Positions 8,801 through 17,273 of a stretch of 64,000 nucleotides of DNA are shown one piece after another (position 1 is the stretch's first letter; every line of letters starts with the position of its first letter). The notes under the pieces were generated by a model, which made no database searches, was not told the DNA's origin, and saw only the letters and a program-made list of their open reading frames with translations. A program made the position numbers and the translations under genes. Origin of the DNA: CAXSBR01 sp964252015 (GTDB lineage Bacteria; Actinomycetota; Actinomycetes; Mycobacteriales; Jatrophihabitantaceae); the NCBI GenBank assembly GCA_964252015.1, contig CAXULW010000008.1, forward strand, positions 1-64,000, written 5' to 3'.

Positions 8801-10155
8801 TGGCCGACAAATATCAGATGTTCGTTAACGGCGGGGTTGGCAAGAAGCTGGCTACGCAGCTTGGGTTGCCGCGGCCGGCGCTGCTGCGTAGGTACGACGC
8901 GGCGGCGCCGTTGCTACCCGGCCCGGTCCTGGTCTCAACCATCGGCACCAGCGCGGTCGGCTCCGCAGTCAACGATGCGGTGCACGCCGCGGGAGCCGAC
9001 GCGCACGAAGTCGACGAGGAGCAGACCCGTTACGTCGCAGTGGTTGTCGACGCGACCGGGGTCGCTTCGATCGCCGACCTGGCCGGCCTGCGCGACGCCA
9101 TGGCCGGTGTGCTCCGGCGGGTGAAGTCGTCCGGACGCGTGGTCGTCGTCGGCACCGCCCCCACCGCCGATGATGTGGTGGAACTCGCCGCGGCGCGCCA
9201 GGCGTTGGACGGCATCGTCCGCTCACTGGCCAAGGAGTTGCGGGCGGGCGGCACGGCCAACCTGGTCTACCTGGACTCCGCCGACCCGTCACCCGTGGCG
9301 TTGGAATCAACGCTGCGCTTCTTCCTCTCCGGACGATCGGCTTATGTCGACGGGCAAGCAGTCCACCTGGGCGCCGGCCGTGCTGATGCACCGACGGACT
9401 GGGCGCGCCCGCTCGAGGGCAAGATCGCGCTCGTGACCGGGGCCGCCCGCGGCATCGGCGCGGCGATCGCCAAGACGCTGGCCCGCGATGGCGCCACCGT
9501 CGTCTGTGCCGATCTGCCCGCGACCGGGGAGGCGCTCGCCCGAGTGGCCAACTCGATCAACGGCACCACGCTGCAGGTCGACATCGCCGCCACGGGCGCG
9601 CCGGCCCGGATCGCCGAACACCTGCAACAGCGCCACGGCGGCGTCGACATCGTCGTGCACAACGCCGGGATCACCCGCGACAAGACGCTGGCCAACATGA
9701 AGCCCGAGGTCTGGTCGTCCGTGCTGGACGTCAACCTGGCCGCGCAACTGCGCATCAACGAGGCCCTGCTGGAACACACGATGCGCAAACCAAGCGTGCT
9801 GCACGAAGGCGGACGCATCGTGTGCCTGTCCTCGACCAGTGGCATCGCGGGCAACCGCGGGCAGACCAACTACGCGGCCAGCAAGGCCGGCATCATCGGC
9901 ATGGTCCGGGCCACTGCGCCCCGGCTCACCGGTGGCTCGACCATCAACGCGGTCGCGCCCGGCTTCATCGACACCGAAATGACGCACCGGATGCCCTTCG
10001 CCACCAGGGAAGTAGCGCGTCGACTCAACAGCCTGCAGCAGGCCGGGCTGCCCATCGACGTGGCCGAGACGATCTCGTGGCTCGCCTCCCCCGGGGCTGG
10101 CGCGATCACCGGGCAGGTCGTGCGCGTCTGTGGCCAGAACCTGGTGGGCGCGTGA
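8800..10155 (+). CDS. fabG4: High-molecular-weight 3-oxoacyl reductase (FabG4-like SDR)
   Basis: Protein of 451 residues built of two Rossmann domains, as in HMwFabG/FabG4. The N-terminal domain (about 1-200) is degenerate. The C-terminal domain is a complete short-chain dehydrogenase, with the cofactor motif TGAARGIGAA at about 212, HNAGITRD, the catalytic Tyr358 and Lys362 in NYAASKAG, and GFIDTEMT. The family reduces 3-ketoacyl-CoA with NADH. The start ATG 8800 overlaps the thiolase stop by one base, and the stop overlaps the MaoC gene by four, so all three are translationally coupled. Confidence 0.87.
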   Translation: MADKYQMFVNGGVGKKLATQLGLPRPALLRRYDAAAPLLPGPVLVSTIGTSAVGSAVNDAVHAAGADAHEVDEEQTRYVAVVVDATGVASIADLAGLRDAMAGVLRRVKSSGRVVVVGTAPTADDVVELAAARQALDGIVRSLAKELRAGGTANLVYLDSADPSPVALESTLRFFLSGRSAYVDGQAVHLGAGRADAPTDWARPLEGKIALVTGAARGIGAAIAKTLARDGATVVCADLPATGEALARVANSINGTTLQVDIAATGAPARIAEHLQQRHGGVDIVVHNAGITRDKTLANMKPEVWSSVLDVNLAAQLRINEALLEHTMRKPSVLHEGGRIVCLSSTSGIAGNRGQTNYAASKAGIIGMVRATAPRLTGGSTINAVAPGFIDTEMTHRMPFATREVARRLNSLQQAGLPIDVAETISWLASPGAGAITGQVVRVCGQNLVGA

Positions 10156-11000
10156 GTACCCGTCAGGTCCGCACGGTCGACGGAGCACCGTCCGGCGTGG
10201 GCGTGCTCGCCCGCAATGGCCTACGACGTAAGCGGGACGGTTCGGAACTGCCCGCGGTCGAGTACCGCCGGGAAGGCCTACACCTGGACGCGGGAACGCT
10301 GGCCGCATACCAGCGGCTCTGCGGTTTCACGATCACCGCCAGGGTGCCGTCCACGTTCGTACACGTCCAGGCCTTCCCGCTCTCGACGGCATTGCTGGGG
10401 GCGGCCGACTTTCCCCTTCCCTTGCTGGGACTCGTGCACGTACACAACCGCATCACCCAGCTGCGCCCGATTGACGCGGCCGAGGCCCTCGACCTGCGGG
10501 TGTGGGCCGACGACCTGCGCGATCATCCGGCCGGGCACCAGGTCGACATCGAGGCCGAGGCAAGGGTCGCCGGTGCAGTGGTGTGGCGCGGCACCAGCAC
10601 CTATCTGCACCGCGCCCACAAGCCGGCCGCGCGAACCGACAAGAACGACACACCCGAGCCGCCGCCGCCCGTGGCCTTCTGGCGCCTGCCCGCCGACCTA
10701 GGTCGCCGGTACGCGCGCGTCTCCGGTGACCGCAATCCCATTCACCTCAGCAAGGTCTCGGCCAAGGCATTCGGTTTTCCCGCCGCCATCGCCCACGGCA
10801 TGTGGCTCAACGCCCGGGCGCTGGGCGCAATGGAGCCGCGCCTGCCCGAGGCCTACACCGTGGACGTGGCGTTCAAGACGCCCACCTTCCTGCCGTCCAC
10901 CGTCGCCTTCGCGGCCGTGCGCACAGAGAACGGCTGGCAGTTCGGCGTCCGTAACGCCGGCACTGGCAAGCCGCACCTCACCGCCGCCATAACCTCCTGA
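10152..11000 (+). CDS. htdX: MaoC-type 3-hydroxyacyl dehydratase (HtdX-like)
   Basis: Double-hotdog enzyme of 282 residues that interconverts enoyl-CoA and 3-hydroxyacyl-CoA. The hydratase-2 motif lies in the C-terminal hotdog as YARVSGDRNPIHLSKVSAK followed by FPAAIAHGMW, containing the expected Asp and His. The N-terminal hotdog lacks these residues, as usual. The GTG start at 10152 overlaps the FabG stop (GTGA). It is last in the three-gene operon, and a long hairpin follows at 11048-11099. The symbol rests on synteny with the mycobacterial fabG4-htdX pair. Confidence 0.85.
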   Translation: MSTRQVRTVDGAPSGVGVLARNGLRRKRDGSELPAVEYRREGLHLDAGTLAAYQRLCGFTITARVPSTFVHVQAFPLSTALLGAADFPLPLLGLVHVHNRITQLRPIDAAEALDLRVWADDLRDHPAGHQVDIEAEARVAGAVVWRGTSTYLHRAHKPAARTDKNDTPEPPPPVAFWRLPADLGRRYARVSGDRNPIHLSKVSAKAFGFPAAIAHGMWLNARALGAMEPRLPEAYTVDVAFKTPTFLPSTVAFAAVRTENGWQFGVRNAGTGKPHLTAAITS

Positions 11001-11017
11001 CGCCGCCACCCGCGCTC

Positions 11018-11031
11018 CTACGCTAACGTAG
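11018..11031. promoter_or_regulatory. Candidate BlaI operator
   Basis: CTACG-CTAA-CGTAG is a perfect 5-bp inverted repeat, and the flanks extend it toward the TAC...GTA half sites bound by actinobacterial BlaI proteins. It lies about 105 bases upstream of the blaI start. Assignment is by similarity of form only. Confidence 0.4.
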
Positions 11032-11047
11032 TAACAAAACCTGACTT

Positions 11048-11099
11048 CGCGCCCGTCAGGGACGCTCACAGCGGCTCCGGCGCGTCCCTGGCGGGCGCG
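11048..11099 (+). terminator. Strong hairpin after the fadA2-fabG4-htdX operon
   Basis: An 18-bp stem (CGCGCCCGTCAGGGACGC pairing with 11082-11099, one mismatch) encloses a 16-base loop. There is no U tract, so it could equally be a leader structure for the blaI transcript that begins nearby. Confidence 0.6.
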
Positions 11100-11135
11100 G
11101 AGTCGGGATCGTTGATGGGGCCCGGGAGGACGAAC

Positions 11136-11531
11136 ATGCGCCGACGACGTCCGTCCGGAAGCCTGGAATCCGAGGTCCTGGCTGCGCTCTGGTCGGCCCC
11201 AACCGCCTTGACCACAGCCGAGGTCGTCGAGGCGCTGAACAGCGGGCTGGCCTACACCACCGTGCAGACGATCCTGACCCGCCTGCACGCCAAGGGGGCG
11301 GTGGATCGCCGGCCGGCCGGCAGGGCCCACGCGTACCGCCCGGTTCTCGACGAGGCCGGGCTGGCCGCAGCGCGGATGCACGCCATGCTCGACCGCGGCG
11401 GCGATCATGCCGCGGTGTTGAGCCGGTTCGTCGGCACGCTCAGCGCCGAGGAGGAGGCGACCTTGACCGCCCTGCTCAATCCCGCCTCGGCGACCGATGA
11501 GGCGGCACCCGACGTGGACACGAGCCGATGA
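11136..11531 (+). CDS. blaI: BlaI/MecI-family transcriptional repressor
   Basis: Small winged-helix repressor of 131 residues (LESEVLAALWSAPTALTTAEVVEAL...YTTVQTILTRLHAKGAVDRR). A C-terminal dimerisation helix contains the region cleaved in classical BlaI proteins. ATG 11136 is preferred over the earlier ATG at 11112 because GGGAGGA (11124-11130) is well spaced before it. It overlaps the M56 peptidase gene by four bases. BlaI/M56 pairs are common in actinobacteria and control cell-wall or respiratory genes; no beta-lactamase is nearby. Confidence 0.88.
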   Translation: MRRRRPSGSLESEVLAALWSAPTALTTAEVVEALNSGLAYTTVQTILTRLHAKGAVDRRPAGRAHAYRPVLDEAGLAAARMHAMLDRGGDHAAVLSRFVGTLSAEEEATLTALLNPASATDEAAPDVDTSR

Positions 11532-12454
11532 CCGTCGCCGTGTTCCTGCCCTTGCTGGCCAGCGGGCTGTTCGGACTGCTCGCGCCGGTGCTGGCCCGGC
11601 GACTTCCGCCGGCCGTCGCGACCTGGTTGCTGAGCGTGGGTGGCCTCTGCGCGGGCGCCGGCTTCGCCGCGTCGCTGGCCCTGCTCAGCTCAACCCTGGT
11701 GGGCCAGGTACCGCTCCTGGCCGAACGCGGTCACTGGTCGGACGCGGTGTTACACCGGGCTAACCCGATCTGGCCGCCACTCGCCGTCGCCGCCCTAGTT
11801 GCCCTGGCTGTGCTCACGGTCCGGTTCGCGGTCACCGGTTGTCGTCGGTTCGCCGCCCTGCGTTCGGCCTACCGTCTCGCCGGCACGCTCTCGTCAACCG
11901 ATGCCGAACTCGTCGTCGTCGACGACGTCGAGCGCCAGGCCTACGCCGTGCCGGGACGCCCGGGTCGCATCGTCGTCTCCACCGGTTTGCTGCGAGCGTT
12001 GACCGCGGCCCAGCGTCGTGGCGTGCTCGCCCACGAGCGGGCGCACTTACGCCAGCACCACCACGTCCACCACACCGCGGCCCATCTGGCCGCGGCGGCC
12101 AACCCGATGTCGTTCGGTCTTCCGCGCGCGGTCGCGTTGGCCAGTGAGCGCTGGGCCGACGAGCGCGCCGGCCGGGCTTGCACTCGCGCCGACGTCGCCC
12201 GCGCACTTGTTGCCGCGTCGGGACGCCCGGCGGCCGGCCCGGGGAGCTCACCAGCGGTGCTGGCCGTGGCGGAGACCGAGGTGGCCGCCCGGGTCCAGGC
12301 ATTGACCCAGCCCGTGCGACCGCTGGAGGTCCACCGGCTGGTCCTGCTGCTGGTCCTGTTGGCCCTGATCGCGATCAGCACGTTGCACGCGGCCGCAGAC
12401 GTCGACCGCGTATTCGACCTGGCCCAAGGCGCCTATCACCTCGGTCGACGCTGA
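11528..12454 (+). CDS. M56 (BlaR1/MecR1-like) membrane metallopeptidase
   Basis: Membrane protein of 308 residues with about four transmembrane segments (5-30, 35-58, 78-100 and near the C terminus, about 262-285). It has a cytoplasmic zinc-protease core with His169-Glu170-xx-His173 in LAHERAHLRQ. The ERWADERAGRAC block downstream supplies the third ligand region. It lacks the extracellular penicillin-binding sensor domain of BlaR1, as is typical of actinobacterial M56 partners of BlaI. Start overlaps blaI (ATGA). Probable role: proteolytic inactivation of the adjacent repressor. Confidence 0.85.
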   Translation: MTVAVFLPLLASGLFGLLAPVLARRLPPAVATWLLSVGGLCAGAGFAASLALLSSTLVGQVPLLAERGHWSDAVLHRANPIWPPLAVAALVALAVLTVRFAVTGCRRFAALRSAYRLAGTLSSTDAELVVVDDVERQAYAVPGRPGRIVVSTGLLRALTAAQRRGVLAHERAHLRQHHHVHHTAAHLAAAANPMSFGLPRAVALASERWADERAGRACTRADVARALVAASGRPAAGPGSSPAVLAVAETEVAARVQALTQPVRPLEVHRLVLLLVLLALIAISTLHAAADVDRVFDLAQGAYHLGRR

Positions 12455-12519
12455 GAACCGAGCCCGCCGTCGGAAACCACATGGTGACGATGCGTCGGCG
12501 GTTACTAGGATGTCCAACT

Positions 12520-13614
12520 ATGTCGAAGTCGATCACCGTCGAACGCTCTACCCACCCCCGTCCCGCCGCGGAGCGCGCAGCCATTCTGGCCAACCCGGGC
12601 TTCGGACGCGCCTTCACCGACCACATGGTGCGCATCGACTACCGCGACGGCGCGTGGCAGGACGGCCACGTGCAGCCGTACGCGCCGATGACGCTCGACC
12701 CGGCCACGATGGCTCTGCATTACGGCCAGCTGATCTTCGAAGGGCTGAAGGCCTACCGGCAGCCCGACGCCACGATCGCCACGTTCCGGCCCGAGAACAA
12801 CGCGGCCCGCTTCGCCCGCTCGGCCCGCCGCCTGGCCATGCCCGAGCTGCCGGCCGAGACGTTTCTTGAGTCGCTTTCCGCCCTGGTCGAGGTCGACCAG
12901 GACTGGGTGACGAGCGGCGTGGACGCCGCCCTGTACCTGCGGCCGTTCATGATCTCCACCGAGGTGGGCCTGGGAGTGCGCCCGGCGTCCGAGTACGCCT
13001 ACCTGCTCATCGCGTCCCCGGCCGGCGCGTACTTCCCCAACGGCATCAAACCGGTCAGCGTGTGGTTGTCCACCGAGTACACCCGGGCCGCACCCGGCGG
13101 CACCGGCGAGGCCAAGTGCGCGGGCAACTACGCCGCGTCCCTGTCCGCGCAGGCCCAGGCGGCCGAGCGGGGCTGCGACCAGGTGGTGTGGCTCGATGCC
13201 GTGGAGCACCGCTGGGTCGAGGAAATGGGCGGGATGAACCTGTTCTTCGTCTACGGTTCCGGGCCGACCGCGCGCCTGGTGACACCGGCGCTCACCGGGA
13301 CGTTGCTGCCGGGTGTCACCCGCGACTCGCTGCTCACCCTGGCCGAGGACCTCGGCTACACGGCCGAGGAGGGCAAGATCTCCACCGACGAGTGGCGCGA
13401 GCAGGCCACTTCGGGCGAGCTCACCGAGGTGTTCGCCTGCGGCACGGCGGCCGTGATCACCCCCGTCGGCACGGCCCGAAGCTCGACCGGCGACTGGACG
13501 ATCGGCGACGGTCAGCCCGGTCCGGTGGCCACCCGAATGCGTGAGGCGTTGGTCGGTCTGCAGACCGGTACCCGTGCGGACACCCATCACTGGATGCACA
13601 CACTCGTCGGCTGA
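12520..13614 (+). CDS. ilvE: Branched-chain amino acid aminotransferase
   Basis: PLP fold-type IV transaminase of 364 residues, the last step of leucine, isoleucine and valine synthesis. The PLP lysine is Lys199 in AKCAGNYAASL. The substrate-phosphate motifs VEEMGGMNLFFVYG and ACGTAAVITPVG are present, and the length is normal for the family. ATG 12520 is preceded by a modest AGGA; the upstream extension in frame overlaps the M56 gene and is not IlvE-like. A textbook intrinsic terminator follows 26 bases after the stop. Confidence 0.93.
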   Translation: MSKSITVERSTHPRPAAERAAILANPGFGRAFTDHMVRIDYRDGAWQDGHVQPYAPMTLDPATMALHYGQLIFEGLKAYRQPDATIATFRPENNAARFARSARRLAMPELPAETFLESLSALVEVDQDWVTSGVDAALYLRPFMISTEVGLGVRPASEYAYLLIASPAGAYFPNGIKPVSVWLSTEYTRAAPGGTGEAKCAGNYAASLSAQAQAAERGCDQVVWLDAVEHRWVEEMGGMNLFFVYGSGPTARLVTPALTGTLLPGVTRDSLLTLAEDLGYTAEEGKISTDEWREQATSGELTEVFACGTAAVITPVGTARSSTGDWTIGDGQPGPVATRMREALVGLQTGTRADTHHWMHTLVG

Positions 13615-13640
13615 ACCCGATTTTGGTGTACACAAGGGTG

Positions 13641-13673
13641 AAGGCCCCGCCAAGTATGAGTTGGCGGGGCCTT
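13641..13673 (+). terminator. Intrinsic terminator of ilvE
   Basis: AAGGCCCCGCCAA and TTGGCGGGGCCTT form a perfect 13-bp stem around the loop GTATGAG, followed by TCGTTTGG. The same loop sequence recurs in the hairpin at 13994-14024. Confidence 0.9.
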
Positions 13674-13993
13674 CGTTTGGTTCGGCGTGACGCTCCGCAC
13701 CTCACGGACGGTTCGAGCGGTCTTCACGGCACGTCACTGCCGCGCTCCAGCAGGACGAACCCGCTGGCACAACCTCGATTCCATCCGATCCCGCTCCCGT
13801 TGCCGGTTGCGTAAGAACAGTTCTACGCCCACCCGGATCGCCGCACAACCCTTTTGCCGTAGGAGTTTTCTTGCGTTCGGCGTGTCGCGAAACTGGTGTG
13901 ACACCAGAGGCGTGACGCAGTCGGTGGGACGAAAAGTGAGATGTTCGCGTGTCGGTCACCTGCGTGATATCGGAGGTGACGTTCAATTGCATC
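13674..13993. other. Intergenic stretch with an inverted repeat
   Basis: About 320 bases without a convincing gene: the open frames here are Arg/Ser-rich shadows. At 13955-13980 a perfect GTCACCT / AGGTGAC inverted repeat with a 12-base spacer could be a regulatory site or a weak hairpin. Nothing else stands out. Confidence 0.35.
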
Positions 13994-14024
13994 GAGCCCC
14001 GCCAGGTATGAGCCGGCGGGGCTC
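13994..14024 (-). terminator. Terminator downstream of the zinc-ribbon gene
   Basis: GAGCCCCGCC pairs with GGCGGGGCTC across an 11-base loop. It lies 68 bases beyond the stop of the leftward zinc-ribbon gene. The T run is weak (AAATGACT on the minus strand). The shared GTATGAG loop links it to the ilvE terminator. Confidence 0.7.
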
Positions 14025-14091
14025 CAGTCATTTGGACGGAACGCCAGCTCGCGGATTACCGTGCCAGAACGGCCCGGCCCGACGGGCCTGC

Positions 14092-14586
14092 TTACGGGGC
14101 CGACGGGTCGCCGTACGGGCGGCCATCCTGCTCCGGACGGCCAAGCTGCGGCGCCGGGAACGGGCTCTGCGGCGGCCCCGACTGGCCGAACTGCTGGGGC
14201 TGGCGGAACTGCTGGGGCTGGCCGAACTGCTGGGGCTGACCATACTGCTGGGGCTGGCCATACTGCTGGGGCTGGCCATACTGTTCCGCCCCCGGCGCAC
14301 CGGCCGGGATCTGCTCACGGGCCGGACCGACCGGACCGCCCTGAGGCTGCTGCTGGCCGTGCGCCGCGTACTGGTCGGCCAACTCCTTGTTGATCTTCTG
14401 GGAGAACCCGCAGAAGGTGCAGGTCGTCGTGTACGACTTGGAGATCGGGAACAGCGGGATGAAGAAGAGCGTGAACCGGGTCACCCGCTGGACCACACGC
14501 TGGGCCGCCGGGTTGTGACAGTTGTTGCAGACAAAACTGACCATCGCGAGCACCCTCAGGTACCCACGGGTTCCAAAAATGATCAC
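14092..14586 (-). CDS. Zinc-ribbon protein with Gln-rich repeat tail
   Basis: Conserved actinobacterial zinc-ribbon protein of 164 residues and unknown function. The ordered part (1-80) has two Cys pairs, CNNC and CTFC, around a hydrophobic segment RFTLFFIPLFPISKSY. The tail (about 100-155) is a run of six-residue GQPQQY/F repeats, encoded by an 18-bp tandem array (about 14190-14285). I chose GTG 14586 (protein begins MIIFGTRGYL) because AGGAG lies five bases upstream and homologues start this way. It is a single gene between terminators and the tRNA-Gly fragment. Confidence 0.75.
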   Translation of the reverse strand: MIIFGTRGYLRVLAMVSFVCNNCHNPAAQRVVQRVTRFTLFFIPLFPISKSYTTTCTFCGFSQKINKELADQYAAHGQQQPQGGPVGPAREQIPAGAPGAEQYGQPQQYGQPQQYGQPQQFGQPQQFRQPQQFGQSGPPQSPFPAPQLGRPEQDGRPYGDPSAP

Positions 14587-14678
14587 AAGAACTCCTGATC
14601 GCAGTCGGTCTCGATCGACTTCGCTGCGACTCAGCGGATCCTCGAACCGTTGCCAGGTACGATACCGACGCACGAACC

Positions 14679-14706
14679 GCGGGTGTAGTTCAATGGCAGA
14701 ACATCA
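14679..14706 (+). pseudogene. 5' fragment of a tRNA-Gly gene
   Basis: The first 28 bases of tRNA-Gly(CCC), from GCGGGTGTAGTTCAATGGCA through the D arm and into the anticodon stem, are identical to the intact gene at 29539. Identity stops abruptly at ACATCA. The upstream flank also resembles that of the intact gene (CAGGTA..., GACGC), so promoter plus 5' half were duplicated or left behind. It marks the left edge of the catabolic island. Confidence 0.85.
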
Positions 14707-14884
14707 CGTCGACTCGACCGGATGCGTGGTCCTGTTCGGGCCGGCACGCGCCGAGGAGCACACGAACGAGCGGATCGTGACTGCGGCGGACCCCACCTGG
14801 CTGGGCACGGCACTACGCTGCCCTGATCACCGCTGCCCTGGTTATCGACCCGGTTAAGCTGTGGCAACGTCACAGAGGAGGACC

Positions 14885-16093
14885 ATGTCCAGCGCGTCGC
14901 GCCCGACGTCAACTGACCTGGTGGTGATCGGCGGCGGGGTGATGGGCCTGTTCACCGCCTACCACGCCAGCCATCTTTTCGATCGAATCGTGGTGCTCGA
15001 GAAAGGCCGGATCGGCGACCCGGCGACAGCGTCATTCGGCCGGACCCGTTCCTACCGGCGCGACTACCTCGACGCCTCCTACGTCAGATTCGCCGACGAG
15101 GCAACGAGATTGTGGGCCGAATTCGAGTCGGCGACCGGCCAGCAGGTGCTCGTCCGCGCCGGCTGCATGAACATCGCGTCCAGTGCGGTGACGCCTGAGC
15201 TGGACCAGACCTACGCCCGCCTCAGCTTCGAGACGCTGCGCCGCCTGGGCATGGGAATGCAGACCTTCGACGCTACCGGCATCAGCGAGCGCTTCCCTTA
15301 CCTGAACGCGGACCTCGCGTACCTGGATTCGGACGCGGGCCTGGTCGACCTCGGCGCGGTCACCGAGACACTGCTCAAGGCGCTCGGCGAGCGAGGCGTG
15401 CAGATCCTTCAGGGCGTAACGACCACAGCGATCACCTCGGCGGACAACCTGATCAGGGTGGCCACCGATGCGGGCGAGTTCTCCAGCCGGTCGCTGGTGG
15501 TCACGGCCGGTCACGGCAGCAACGAAGTGCTCGGCCAGATCGAGGGCTGCTCGCTGCAGGTTCCGATCACCAAGGACCGTCCCAGCGAAGCCAAGTACTT
15601 CACCCCGCCCGATGAGACGCGGGCCCAGTTCACGTCCGATGTCATGCCGGTTATCGCTTATCTGGACACCGGAATCTACCTTCACCCGATCGTCGAAGGC
15701 CTGATCGACACCGTCAAGATCGGCTACTACAACCCTCCGGACATACCGCGGGACCGAACTGGCGTCGACAACATCGCCAGCTTTGTCGAGCAATGCATGC
15801 CCGGCCTACGGGAGGCCAGCTTCACCGACGTGGTCGACGTCGACCAGTGCGACTACGACCTGGTGGGCGACGACGACTTCGTGCTGGGCGCGATTCCGGG
15901 CCTCCCCAACGCGTATCTAGGCGTCGGCTGGCGCGGCACCGGCTACAAGTTCGCGCCGTGGGTCGGCCGGGTGCTCGCCGAACTGGCGCTGCAGGAAGGC
16001 ACCGTCTACGACATCGCTCGATTCGATCCAGCCCGTTTTCTGACCGAAGATTTTCCGGCCCAGGAAGGACACGTTCATGCCACGTCCGTCTAG
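14885..16093 (+). CDS. MSOX-type FAD-dependent N-methyl amino acid oxidase
   Basis: FAD oxidoreductase of 402 residues in the DAO/monomeric sarcosine oxidase family. It has the dinucleotide motif VVIGGGVMGLFTAYHAS at about 13-29 and ARTRSYRRDY-like spacing after it (SFGRTRSYRRDYLDASY), typical of MSOX and N-methyltryptophan oxidase. The C-terminal GVGWRGTGYKFAPWVGR resembles the flavin-binding FSGHGFK block. However, the covalent-FAD cysteine position reads GWRGTGYKF rather than the common C-containing motif. ATG 14885 is chosen for its AGAGGAGG site; it overlaps the methyltransferase gene by 17 bases. Likely role: oxidative N-demethylation of a methylated amino acid; the substrate is unknown. 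Confidence 0.78.
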   Translation: MSSASRPTSTDLVVIGGGVMGLFTAYHASHLFDRIVVLEKGRIGDPATASFGRTRSYRRDYLDASYVRFADEATRLWAEFESATGQQVLVRAGCMNIASSAVTPELDQTYARLSFETLRRLGMGMQTFDATGISERFPYLNADLAYLDSDAGLVDLGAVTETLLKALGERGVQILQGVTTTAITSADNLIRVATDAGEFSSRSLVVTAGHGSNEVLGQIEGCSLQVPITKDRPSEAKYFTPPDETRAQFTSDVMPVIAYLDTGIYLHPIVEGLIDTVKIGYYNPPDIPRDRTGVDNIASFVEQCMPGLREASFTDVVDVDQCDYDLVGDDDFVLGAIPGLPNAYLGVGWRGTGYKFAPWVGRVLAELALQEGTVYDIARFDPARFLTEDFPAQEGHVHATSV

Positions 16094-17120
16094 CAGGACC
16101 CTGCACGAACGGCTCGCCGACGGCGTCCTGATCGGCGCCGAGGGCTACGTCTTCGAACTGGAACGCCGGGGTTACATCAAGGCCGGACCGTACGTCCCCG
16201 AGGTGATCCTGGACGAGCCCGACGCGGTGCGGCAGCTGCACCGGGAATTCCTCCGGGCGGGCGCCGACGTGATGGTCGCGCTGACCTACTACGCGCACCG
16301 GGAGAAACTCGCCGACGTGGGACGGGCCGGCGATCTCGAACAGATGAACCGCCAGGCAGTCCGGATCGCCAACGAGATCGCGGCCGAGGGCGGGGCGTTG
16401 GTGGCTGGGAACATCTGCAACACCTGGTCCTATGACCCGGCCGACCCGGTCGCCTCGTCGGAGGTGGTGCGAGCGCAGTACCGCGAGCAACTGCAATGGG
16501 CGGTCGAAGAAGGGGTCGACTTCGTCATCGCCGAGACCAACGACTACGTCGCCGAGGCGCTGATCGGCCTGGAGGTCTGCCAAGAGCTCGACCTGCCGGC
16601 GATGGTCACGTTCGCGAGCGTGCAGGAGGCGGCGACGTACGACGGATACGGCTACGTCGACGCCTGCAAGATCCTGGCCGACGCCGGCGCGAGCATCGTC
16701 GGGCTCAACTGCTCACGGGGGCCAGCGACGATGCTGCCCCTTCTGCAAGAGATCCGGGCCGCCGTCGACATCCCGATCGCCGCCCAACCAGTGCCGTACC
16801 GGACTTCGGCGTCTCACCCGGCGTTCGAGTCGCTGGTATCGGCAGATGGCCGGCGGATGTTTCCGATCCAGTTGGAAGCGTTTCAGCACACCCGTTTCGA
16901 GATGGCTGACTTCGCCCGTCAGGCCGCCGAGATCGGAGTTGGCTATATCGGCATCTGCTGCGGTGGAGCGCCGCACTATGTCCGGGCGATGGCCGAGGCG
17001 CTGGGCAGGACGACGCCGGCCAGCCGGTACTCCCCCGCGCTGGACCTGCACCCGGTGCTCGGCACATCCAGCGGGCAAGCGGCCCCCGAGGTCATGGGCG
17101 ACTGGAGCGTCAAGGCCTAG
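16077..17120 (+). CDS. Betaine-homocysteine/homocysteine S-methyltransferase-like enzyme
   Basis: TIM-barrel, zinc-dependent methyltransferase of 347 residues. The three zinc cysteines of the family are visible in VGLNCSRGP (about 217) and GYIGICCGGAP (about 300). The N-terminal IGAEGYVFELERRGYIKAGPYVPE resembles betaine-homocysteine methyltransferase more than the SAM/SMM-dependent enzymes. It would move a methyl group from a betaine-type donor to homocysteine. Translation is probably coupled to the upstream N-demethylating oxidase, whose reading frame it overlaps. The pair suggests stepwise removal of methyl groups from a quaternary or tertiary amine. Confidence 0.8.
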   Translation: MPRPSSRTLHERLADGVLIGAEGYVFELERRGYIKAGPYVPEVILDEPDAVRQLHREFLRAGADVMVALTYYAHREKLADVGRAGDLEQMNRQAVRIANEIAAEGGALVAGNICNTWSYDPADPVASSEVVRAQYREQLQWAVEEGVDFVIAETNDYVAEALIGLEVCQELDLPAMVTFASVQEAATYDGYGYVDACKILADAGASIVGLNCSRGPATMLPLLQEIRAAVDIPIAAQPVPYRTSASHPAFESLVSADGRRMFPIQLEAFQHTRFEMADFARQAAEIGVGYIGICCGGAPHYVRAMAEALGRTTPASRYSPALDLHPVLGTSSGQAAPEVMGDWSVKA

Positions 17121-17273
17121 TCGCCATTCAGCGGCAGCGCGGGCGCCGAGGGTCAGCAGGACGTCCGTCGTGAGGGAACGGTGGACGGTCGCCGACCCCC
17201 GATGCTTGACGTAGGAATCGGTCTGCATCACGCCATGTCCACGGCGGCGTAAGTCAGATCCAAGCGCTCTCGG

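Noticed and set aside
12178..12519. N-terminal extension of ilvE into the M56 gene
   Set aside because: The extension is Arg/Pro-rich and overlaps a real gene; IlvE homologues begin near MSKSITVERS.
13687..14598. 303-residue rightward frame opposite the zinc-ribbon gene
   Set aside because: Its LGLAELLGLAELL repeats are the antisense reading of the GQPQQY repeat array.
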